A stretch of 64,000 bases of DNA from Biomphalaria glabrata (Eukaryota > Mollusca > Gastropoda > Planorbidae): assembly GCF_947242115.1 (NCBI RefSeq), contig NC_074716.1, positions 1,566,001 to 1,630,000 on the forward strand, read 5' to 3'. The first letter of the stretch is position 1. Each line of letters begins with the position of its first letter. The notes below the pieces were generated by a model. The model had not been told where the DNA came from. It saw only the letters and a list, made by a program, of their open reading frames with translations, and did not search any database. The position numbers and the translations under genes were made by a program. Of this stretch, positions 56,041-64,000 are shown in pieces.

Positions 56041-57084
56041 GTAAGTTTTAAAGAGCAACGTTTTAAGTAAGTCTCACCATACAGGTCTGTCTGCATGGAG
56101 TGAATGACAAGTGAAGAAAATATAAAGATTTTTCTAAGTTTCCCCTAAATCCATATTTAATACATAGCAGTCTAAGATAAATGATGTAAGCATCTTTTTC
56201 TAAGGCCAATGGTCACTGATAGTGACTTATTAACAGCACAACAAACAGCTGTTTATACTCTTTTCCCAACTTGTACATTTACTAAATAAAAGCTGAGCGG
56301 ATTATGCTCCCTACCTCCCTCCCCCACCCCAAATACGTTTTTTTAATTGTTTCAAAATGGTTACTTTCAAAGTGGAATAAAAGTTTTTTTTTAAATTTTA
56401 TTTTAACATTGCAAATGATTATAAAACTTGTTTGTGCCTATCAGTCATCAATTCTAGAGAGTAAATTTGTGTTTTGTCTACATTTTGTTTTCTAAATGTC
56501 CAATAAATTGTTGATATTGCAACTGCATGCATTAGATTTAGTATTTGTTTAAATTTACTATAATTTAGCGCAGTTGAAAAAAAAAACTACACTTACAGGC
56601 CTACATTGAGCACATAAAACGACTAGAGATGTAAAACCGTGGGAAAAAAAACAACACTATTGTTATGTCAGCCGTCGAGTAGATCACTGCAGGCATCACT
56701 GATGGGACCCTAAATGTAAACCTACCAATGAAGATTCTGGTTGCCATTTAAAGAGCTCACTACTTAACACGCCTTATAAAACGATATATGAATTTTTTTT
56801 ATATATTTAGACTTTTGTAGCATTTACATAACAAAAGAAAAAACAACAACATGGGATTAATTCTACAAGGACGCAATCTATGCCTCCCTTTGACCGATGT
56901 TCATATAGACTCGCAGACATTGTGCTATTTTGACTTGTCTTCATAACCGAATAGAATGGAGGATCGATGTTTGTTTAGACCTAGCTATGACCTACATATA
57001 TTTCCCCTTCTAATTCCATTTGTGTATTCTTGAGAAGATTCCCCCCCCCCCTGGAGACACAGGCTGACACAAACTAAAAACGCA
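56041..57084. other. Unassigned AT-rich DNA
   Basis: C-runs at 57041-57051 and near 55907 and several homopolymers. No repeat family or gene recognised. Confidence 0.35.
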
Positions 57085-57775
57085 AAATACCTAGGTGTTA
57101 TAATAAAGGAAAAACTGTCATGGAATCTACACATTGATGAAACTATCAAAAAATCAAACAAAGCATTAGGGCATAGATTTATACATACTACTCAAGTCTA
57201 TGCTTTAGGGTTTCTTAAAAGAAATTTCTACAAATCAAATAAGAACATAAAACTAAAATGTTATTTAACCTTGGTTAGGCCAATAATAGAATATGCATCC
57301 TCTGTTTGGGACCCCCAAGCAAACATTTAGAAATTGGAAAGTAAAGTAGCAATTATACATAAAGCACTGAACCATAATCTTCAAATACATATTTTACCAT
57401 CACAAAAGAGATACAAGACACCGATAGCAAAGACAAACAGACACAAACACTCTTTTGTTCCCCTGGCAATCAAATCATTAAATAAGAACAATCTGGTATA
57501 AACTTTGTCACATGTAAATTATGAGTGAGTCTGGTGTGAATGTACACTTTGGTTTCTTATAGTTATAATGTTTTTTTGTTTGGTGTAATGCACAAATTGT
57601 AAGACAAATTTCCATACGGACAATAAAAGATTATTATTATTATTATATTTATGCTAGGACAAATGTATAAAATGCTACTTCTTACCTAGCGCTATTAGAC
57701 TAATTAGAGTATGGAGTGGGTTGCCTGAGTCAGCCAGGAAAACCAGTGACTTGGCATAATTTATTTTTGGTCTGT
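57085..57775 (+). mobile_element. F1 LINE 3' part, interrupted by another LINE tail
   Basis: F1 from the 'CTAGGTGTTATAATAAAGGA' RT segment through the AGCATTAGGG and TTAGGCCAATAATAGAATAT blocks. About 57390-57642 is a different LINE 3' end (RYKTPIAKTNRHKHSFVPLA, stop, 3' UTR, (ATT)n tail). F1 then resumes at TATGCTAGGACAAATG and stops near 57775. Confidence 0.75.
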
Positions 57776-57786
57776 AGCCTGTGACT

Positions 57787-58092
57787 GTGGATGCGTATTG
57801 GCCTCTTATCTTATCATATCTTATTAATTTCAGACATTCCTGTAAAAGAGAAGATAATTAGCCTACATCCTGCGCGTAGGTGGATCTATATAGAAGTCTC
57901 ACTCGAGATGCTTGTTGATTTAACCTCTGCTAAGTCATAGGTTTTGGTAGCAAAAGATTCAGGCATTCCATTACATGCTCTAATAGTCCTAAGGGGGAAA
58001 AAGTATTGGTATTTTATCCTAGCATACTTATAGGATGTAATTATCTTCTTCTTTGAAAGAAAGTCTGTAATTTTTATAAGATAAGAAATAAA
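57787..58092. repeat. Foldback derivative of the F1 LINE 3' end, copy 1
   Basis: An F1 3' end in minus orientation (tail TCTTATC at left, GGTTTT/CATTCCAT blocks) joined to a second, inverted 3' end (GGATGTAATTATCTTCTT ... ATAAGATAAG) at 58031-58085. The junction reads TATTGGTATTTTATCC. Confidence 0.7.
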
Positions 58093-58607
58093 AAGAAATC
58101 GACTACACATAGATCTACATACACGGTTGTTTCCCTTTTATTAGCAGAAGATAAAAATGGAGTTTGACGTTCTTAGGAGATACACTGGTAGGCCTAGAAT
58201 AAATCTAGATCTATTTATATTTTCTTCCAGATTTAGATCTAGATCTAGTCTAGTCTAGATTTTATTTACCCCTTCTTTTTCCTTTTTTTTTTTAAATCTA
58301 CATCTTAAATTCGCCTGGCCTATTTTACTGTTTTACGATTTAGTCTAGATCCTAGAATTTTATTTAATTTTTTTTATATACTAATAGAGTCTATGGTTTC
58401 TTAGATATTCTAATCTAGATATTGCTCAAAACTAAATCTATCTATATCTAGATAGATCCAGTAGCTCTTTCAAGATCCTAGATCTACCACCTAGATCTAG
58501 AATCAATTAGTAGTAAAAAAAAAGGCATAGATCTTCAGGCATTCCATTACATGCTCTAATAATAGTAATAGTCCTAACCTAAGGTGAAAAAAAGAGTAGG
58601 CCTTATC
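58093..58607. repeat. TCTAGATC-rich low-complexity tract
   Basis: Dense, irregular TCTAGATCTAG-type words (58200-58510). Similar tracts lie at 16.1-16.5, 25.1-25.6 and 58.85 kb. Confidence 0.7.
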
Positions 58608-58860
58608 TTATCTTATATAATACAGACGTTACTTCAAAAAAAGAAGATGATTACGTCCTACGCGTCATGCATTTAGTCATGCATATTAACCAATGACTTA
58701 AATTCTGCCAAGTCACTGGTTTTCCTGGTTAGCCCAGGCAACCCATTGCATGCTCTAATAACACTAGGCCACTAGGCTATTGGTATTTTATCCAAGCATA
58801 CGCGTAGGACGTAAACATCTTCTTTTTTTAAAGTAACGTCTGCATTATATAAGATCTAGT
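58608..58860. repeat. Foldback derivative of the F1 LINE 3' end, copy 2
   Basis: Minus F1 3' end at 58608-58770 plus an inverted 3' end at 58800-58853 (GCGTAGGACGTAAACATCTTC ... ATATAAGAT). It has the same TATTGGTATTTTATCC junction as copy 1. Confidence 0.75.
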
Positions 58861-58982
58861 CTAGATCTAGTTCTAGATCGAGTAGCCTAGATAAAGTAGA
58901 TATTACGACTTATATAGAATACGCAAAAAGGGAGGGGGAGGGGGGCATAGGGCCAATTAAAAATGTTTTTTTTTTTTTTTTA

Positions 58983-59115
58983 AAGTTTCGGATGTTTCTT
59001 CGGAGTTGAAGTTAATCTACGTACTTGTCCAAACCTCCTGCAGAACGAATGGGGGTGGGGAGATGAGAGTGGGCAAGGCATGAATTAGCGGCCATCGAGA
59101 CCACCAAACGACAAT
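58983..59115 (-). mobile_element. SINE family S3, partial
   Basis: Minus orientation: TTCGGATG..TTCTTCGGAG, CCAAACCTCCTGCAG and ACGACAATCCAGTG correspond to the S3 3' half and B-box side. The head is degraded. Confidence 0.6.
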
Positions 59116-59189
59116 CCAGTGGGTATAGGCATACTGCACCACAAGGAAACGTATTTTCAGTGTATTTTAAAATCCATGTTTGATTATTA

Positions 59190-59472
59190 AGGTAAAGTAA
59201 AGTTTCCCCTTTCAGACCTTGGGATCTATGGGGAAGATGATGTAAGATTATCTGCTTATATGGATAATATGGCCCGTGGTTAACGAGGGTGTCATGTGGC
59301 CAGCACAACGACCAACCGCCTTTACTTTCCCCCTACTTATGTCAGGTACCCATTAGAGCTGGGTGGACTCAGAGGCGCCCGAAGATCACGCAATTAAAAA
59401 TATCAGTCTTCACTAGAATTCGAACCCTGGACCCCTCGTTTGGAAGCCAATATTATACCACTCATTATATAC
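59190..59472 (-). mobile_element. tRNA-derived SINE, family S1
   Basis: CCCCTTTCAGACC at left, GTCATGTGGCCAGCACAACG core, and B box at right (GGGTTCGAATTC in minus sense). Head end decayed. Confidence 0.83.
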
Positions 59473-59534
59473 CAAGTAAATTACATTAATTATTAGGTCT
59501 ACCAATGTTTAACAGACTTAATTTCATCTTCTAA

Positions 59535-59815
59535 TATAAAGCTTGTCTTTGAGTCCGAAAATTTAAAAAGAAGTGCAGTATGCCAAGTTTATACGACGCC
59601 CCAGCTGCGACCTACATATTTTGCCACACGCAGTGCAGACAGTACCATTGTCCGCGCGGTCGATTTAGTTTCTCTTTTCGCTGTCTGCGCCTGTCCTCGG
59701 CAGTGGATTTTCTTTTGGTATTAAATGTGGTTCCCTACGCCTTTGTAAGTGATCTCCAACTGTCTCGTTTTAAAGCCGCCTGCAGACAGGCGCTCTTTTC
59801 TTATGCCAATTAAAG
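59535..59815 (-). mobile_element. LINE 3' end with terminal zinc finger (family F5)
   Basis: The minus strand keeps the CTACGKICRSQLGRRI finger region and the preceding PLPRTGADS-like segment. It matches the 61.7-kb copy over about 230 bp. Confidence 0.68.
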
Positions 59816-60210
59816 CAAGAGGCATCAATAACGAAATCGGTGTGGTGAAATAGTTGATATTTGTTTATGATTTTGTAACGTCGTGAGAATGTGTTCACAA
59901 CATTGATTTAGTGTGCTACTGTCCAAGTCTCTTTCGTCGGTTCATGTGTCGTTCTAGTTTAATAATGCCTTGTTTTAGGTTACTCCACAGTGCTACCATA
60001 ATTCTTATTAATAAAAACTATAAACTTTTTTGAAGAAGGCATTTCAAAACGTCTCCGCTAACGTGATTCTTCTCGATGGTCATAATTCCCCAGACTGTTG
60101 AATATCGTTATGTTGACAACTTTTGTGTGAAAAAAAAAATCTCAGTGGGAAGACGTCTTACTTGATACAAAGATGATCTAATGACGATCACGCCCATTAC
60201 GGACATACCT

Positions 60211-60515
60211 GCACTATATGTAACTCTGATGTTCTCCCTTAATAGTATTGGCCAGTGCTATCTTCTTTGTTAGAGTAGAATAAACACTGGACATTGTACC
60301 ACCAAAATGAATGCACTATATGTAACTCTGATGTTCTCCCTTAATAGTATTGACCAGTGCTATCTTCTTTGTTAGAGTAGAATAAACACTGGACATTGTA
60401 CCACCAAAATGAATGCACTATATGTAACTCTGGTGTTCTCCCTTAATAGTATTGACCAGTGCTATCTTCTTTGTTAGAGTAGAATAAACACTGGACATTG
60501 TACCACAAAAATGAA
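60211..60515. repeat. 102-bp tandem triplication
   Basis: GCACTATATGTAACTCTGAT starts at 60211, 60313 and 60415. The three units are nearly identical. It lies directly before an F4 zinc-finger end. Confidence 0.93.
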
Positions 60516-60640
60516 TGCCACTTATACCTGCGATACATGTGGGCGGGAATGTCTCTCGAGACTAGGGCTCAACAGTCACAAGTGTTCTACGAGATGAACC
60601 ATAGTCGTTCTACCACTGAAGGAGGACAGCACAAAATATT
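60516..60640 (+). mobile_element. LINE 3' end with terminal C2H2 finger (F4)
   Basis: TYTCDTCGRECLSRLGLNSH, then K.CSTR-stop and GATGAACCATAGTCGTTCTA, as in the 35.8-kb copy. Severely 5'-truncated. Confidence 0.75.
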
Positions 60641-60669
60641 TCATAGCGAAATCTAAATCTAAAGCTATA

Positions 60670-60751
60670 TTAACTCTTTCTCTCCGTAATTATTTACCAG
60701 ATTCTGGTGGAATCAACGCTGGTATCGTCAGTCAGGAGAGAAAGAGTTTAA
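60670..60751. mobile_element. TTAA-flanked miniature element, short form
   Basis: TTAACTCTTTCTCTCCGTAA at left and GGAGAGAAAGAGTTTAA at right, with an internal deletion to 82 bp. Confidence 0.8.
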
Positions 60752-60754
60752 AAA

Positions 60755-61003
60755 GTAAAAAGTAACATTAAAAAGTAATGTAAAGGTCGTCTGCTTCTTT
60801 GGCCGACGGTTAGCGAGGGTGTCACGTGAGCAGCACATCGACTGACACCCTTTACTTTCCAAGACTAGTGTCACTAGGTACCTATTAGAGTTGGATAAAC
60901 TCACTAGCGTTCTAAAAAAAAAACCACTCAGTCTTTACCGAGATTCGAGCCCGAGACTCGTCGATTCGGAAGCTAAGCGCTTTACCACTCAGCCATCAAG
61001 CCC
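60755..61003 (-). mobile_element. tRNA-derived SINE, family S1
   Basis: Minus orientation, with head GGCTGAGTGGTAAAGCGCTT and B box GGCTCGAATC. Starts directly next to the TTAA element. Confidence 0.82.
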
Positions 61004-61390
61004 TAAGATCTATAAAGGCTTTTGTTTAACTGTTAAATGGAAATCGATTTTATATAATAATTAATAATAAGAAAAATATTGTCAAAATGTCAACACTAAG
61101 CCTTTTTTTTATGTAGGCCTAAGTTGTTTCTATCTACTCTAGTAGCCTACTCATTAAATTGTTTTCATTTTATCATTTCAGATGCTATTGCTTGGTAAGT
61201 TGTGTGTTGAAAAGCTGAAGTCTTGATCACTTTTAAATGCAAAGCCGCCTGACTATTTAGTTCCCATTTTGGATATAAAACACAATTAATTAATTACCAC
61301 AAATGAATTAACTAATTGTTTTTTTAATTGATTCATGTATTGTCATCAGCAATGAATAATTGTGCAGTTTCTTGATCCGAGAATTGGAAG

Positions 61391-61577
61391 CAGGGGCGTA
61401 GCTAGGAATTTCTATCGACTGGAAATCGGGGTGGGGGGCTTGACCTCTTTGGGGGCCCCTGCATTTCGCGTAATATTTAATTTTTAATGTAAAAACACTA
61501 ATATTGGGGGCCCCCTCATTTTGGGGCCGGGAGGGTCCAATTCTTCCCCCTCCTCCCCCATCCTAGCTACGCCACTG
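61391..61577. mobile_element. hAT miniature element, 187 bp
   Basis: Ends CAGGGGCGTAGCTAGG / CCTAGCTACGCCACTG, with flanks ATTGGAAG and ATTGGGAG (8 bp, one change). Confidence 0.82.
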
Positions 61578-61686
61578 ATTGGGAGGAAAAAAAACGTGTA
61601 AAAGAATCCTGCTAGACTGCTAGACAGATGAATTGCGTTAATATAAGCTTTGTAAAAAAAAATCTCCAATGAACTGGTGAATTAAT

Positions 61687-61918
61687 AATAATAATAAGGC
61701 ATGTCTTCGAGTCCGAATGCAGTATTTCCCGTGGATACGCAGCCCCAGATGTGACCTACATATTTCGCCACAACCAGGGCAAGCATAACCATTGTCCGCC
61801 CATGGTCGATTAAGATGTTCTTGTCGCCGTCTGCGTCTGTCCTCGGCAGCGGATTTTCTTTAGGTCTCAAATGTGTATCCCGCGGCCTTTGTGAGTAACC
61901 TCCAGCTGTCTCCAACTG
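61687..61918 (-). mobile_element. LINE 3' end with terminal zinc finger (family F5, ATT tail)
   Basis: The minus frame gives ADNGYACPGCGEICRSHLGL, then RIHGKYCIRTRRHA: a C2H2-type finger ending the ORF, followed by (ATT)n at 61684-61698. Confidence 0.8.
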
Positions 61919-62470
61919 GTGAACTAATGTATAAACAATTGTTTTTACAAAGCAAACAGAGGTAACTCATAACCAGGTCAAATCACAGCGATCTGCTAAA
62001 AATAGATTATACGGTTAACTAGTAGGTTAAGATGTTCATTCTCTGGTAGCTTGGTAAATCACAAAGCGACCAACGCTAAGTTATAGAGTTTTTGTGAGAA
62101 CAAAGAATCGTGTTGGAGAAATTTTTGAATGTCAGCCTCGTTTTCATTGCAGTAGCCTACTAAAAGCTGTGTCCATTTTAACAAAGTTTTGTTCAGAATA
62201 GCCGGGAGCGGCTATTGTATTGAACAACTTATTCATTGAAGTTGTAGCTAAAACTTTGCTCAAGTTTGTTTCTTCCTGTGTAAAGTGTTGTGTGATACAC
62301 CATGCCGTATTTAGACTTCAAAGGCTATTAGCCATTTGAGATATGAGGTGCTTTTGGGGCCCATTATATGTCAAGATATTATGTCAGTTATAAATAATTT
62401 CTTGGGGACCCTACTATTATTTCCCGTCTTCACTCTCACATGACCCTCAACACTGATGCTTTCCGTACTT
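61919..62470. other. Unassigned DNA
   Basis: No gene, terminal repeat or tRNA-like head seen. Confidence 0.35.
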
Positions 62471-62478
62471 CCATTAGA

Positions 62479-63105
62479 ATAATGCTGAAGGAATTAAGAC
62501 TTGTATTTAAAAAAAAAAAAGACCTTGTCATCAGATAATGCTGAAAGAGTTCATACTTGTATTTAAAAAAAAAAGACCTTGTCATAAGATAATGCTGAAA
62601 GAATTAAGACTTGTATTTAAAAAAAAAAGACCTTGTCATAAGATAATGCTGAAAGAATTAAGACTTGTATTTTTAAAAAAAAGACCTTGTCATAAGATAA
62701 TGCTGAAAGAATTAAGACTTGTATTTAAAAAAAAAAGACCTTGTCATCAGATAATGCTGAAAGAGTTCAGACTTGTATGTAAAAAAAGACATTGTCATCA
62801 GATAATGCTGAAAGAGTTAAGACTTGTATTTTAAAAAAGACCTTGTCATCAGATAATGCTGAAAGAGTAAAGACTTTAAAAAAATACCCTGTCATCAGAT
62901 AATGCTGAAAGAGTTCAGACTTGTATGTAAAAAAAATACCCTGTCATCAGATAATGCTGAAAGAGTTCAGACTTGTATGTAAAAAAAAGACCCTGTCATC
63001 AGATAATGCTGAAAGAGTTCAGACTTGTATGTAAAAAAAAAATACCCTGTCATCAGATAATGCTGAAAGAGTTAAGACTTAAAAAAAGGACCTTGTCATC
63101 AGATA
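62479..63105. repeat. About 54-bp minisatellite, 12 units
   Basis: ATAATGCTGAAAGA starts at 62479, 62535, 62589, 62643, 62697, 62751, 62802, 62853, 62899, 62951, 63003 and 63057. Length varies mainly in the A-run. Because 54 is a multiple of 3, a 98-codon frame (MLKELRLVFKKKRPCHKI repeats) stays open by chance. Confidence 0.95.
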
Positions 63106-63454
63106 GCTTGTTTATAATTTTAGATTGTTTTTTTATTGTTTTACCTTCAGTCTTCGTCAGACATTAAATGAAGGTAGTAAATACAGCAGTGTTGACCTTC
63201 ACCTTATGTTGACCAATGTGCAACATTGTCAAGCCATTGTCCAGCAACTCATTGTGTCTGAAACTGATATTTTCTTTTCAGTAAGCTGTTTTGTATTTTA
63301 TTATTTTTGTAAGTGCGTGTGTGTATGTGTAAAAAAGGGGGAGGATAATATTTATATTTTTTTTTACAATTTGAATATGGAAAATTGTCCATTACATTGA
63401 ACTGAATGTTTGTAAATACTTCAGTTCAATAAAGCAAATATAATAATGACAATG

Positions 63455-63597
63455 TCTTCGATTCCGAAGATTAAGGATGAGTGCAGTGTACTGTCACTGG
63501 TCACGGTTGATCGCTCGTCTAGCGCTGGACTGGGGCGATTTGCGTAGGTTAAAAACACACACAGCCTACGACCATCTGTGTCACCACGGGTTTCTTT
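63455..63597 (-). mobile_element. LINE 3' end (F5-related)
   Basis: It shares 'TGTCTTCGATTCCGAAGATT' with the start of the F5 ends at 59.5 and 61.7 kb. The rest reads VFNLRKSPQSSARRAINRDQ in minus sense. Confidence 0.5.
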
Positions 63598-64000
63598 ACC
63601 TTTACCTTTACCTTAGTCTGTTGGACCGTTGGGGCACCAGGCAAGATTTGTCGACCGTCTTTATCCATTCCTCTCTTTTTTTTTTGCCTTGTTTAGAACC
63701 TCTCTCAATGGCAGGCCCGTCCATTCTTTAATGTTGTCCTCCCATCTCTTTTTCTGTCTGCCTCTTCTTCTTTTCCTGGCACTGTTCCCTGAAGGAAGGT
63801 CTTTGCGAGCCCCGTAGATCTTGTAATGTGGCCAAAGGTTTTAAGTTTTCGTCTTTTTACAATAGTTAGCAGGTCGTCATGGGCTCCGATCGCTACAGTA
63901 ACCCTGTCTCTGATTTCTTGGTTTGTGATGCGGTCTTTGAATGTGATGCCTAGGATCCTTCTGTAGCATCTCAATTCCATTGCTAGGATCCTCCTCTCAA
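63598..64000 (-). mobile_element. LINE RT C-terminal part with GGTAAA tail (runs off the right edge)
   Basis: The minus frame has MELRCYRRILGITFKDRITN, IVKRRKLKTFGHITRSTGLA and FLQGTVPGKEEEADRKRDG, the conserved end of a non-LTR ORF2. The (GGTAAA)n tail at 63598-63614 marks its 3' end. One frame shift near 63720. Confidence 0.85.

Noticed and set aside
62538-63167. Basic repeat 'protein' of 98 codons
   Set aside because: It follows the 54-bp minisatellite exactly; no promoter, splice site or non-repeat domain.

Overview
This is nuclear DNA of an animal. It has an AT-rich background, GT-AG introns, and very dense transposable elements. The repeats (tRNA-headed SINEs, LINE 3' ends with GATAA or GAA tails, hAT miniatures, and tracts rich in TCTAGATC) fit a freshwater pulmonate snail. 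A planorbid such as Biomphalaria or Bulinus is my best guess; that is inference, not a database result.

Only two host genes can be supported. (1) On the minus strand, 1..19716 holds the 5' two-thirds or so of the visible part of a long coiled-coil gene. It has 16 coding exons whose splice phases all agree, giving about 1,086 residues with no break, and it runs off the left edge. Its N-terminus resembles giantin (golgin subfamily B member 1), so a Golgi tether is likely. (2) On the plus strand, 53073..53909 is a complete one-exon coding region for a 276-residue Olig-family bHLH transcription factor. A splice acceptor 6 bases before the ATG indicates a separate non-coding 5' exon.

Layout. 1-19.7 kb: the golgin gene, with introns carrying SINEs, LINE scraps, two minisatellites and a 1.07-kb TIR transposon. 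19.7-31 kb: AT-rich DNA with LINE RT fragments, a SPIN-like hAT element, and a 340-bp inverted repeat (23.84 and 30.45 kb) that looks like a duplicated promoter plus first exon; the right-hand arm is a candidate golgin 5' exon. 31-52 kb: a repeat graveyard of nested LINEs, hAT miniatures, TTAA-flanked miniatures, palindromic miniatures and a 1.9-kb T-rich minisatellite. 52.9-54 kb: the Olig gene. 54-64 kb: more SINEs and LINE tails, foldback LINE derivatives, and two tandem arrays.

The main unexpected observations are: (a) tandem repeats in the golgin introns that begin exactly at splice junctions of neighbouring exons (exons 7, 11 on both sides, and 12); (b) two insertions of one GAA-tailed LINE at the same position of another LINE's 3' end; (c) SPIN-like hAT elements with perfect 8-bp duplications; (d) the inverted promoter-exon pair. 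I found no new multi-gene system.
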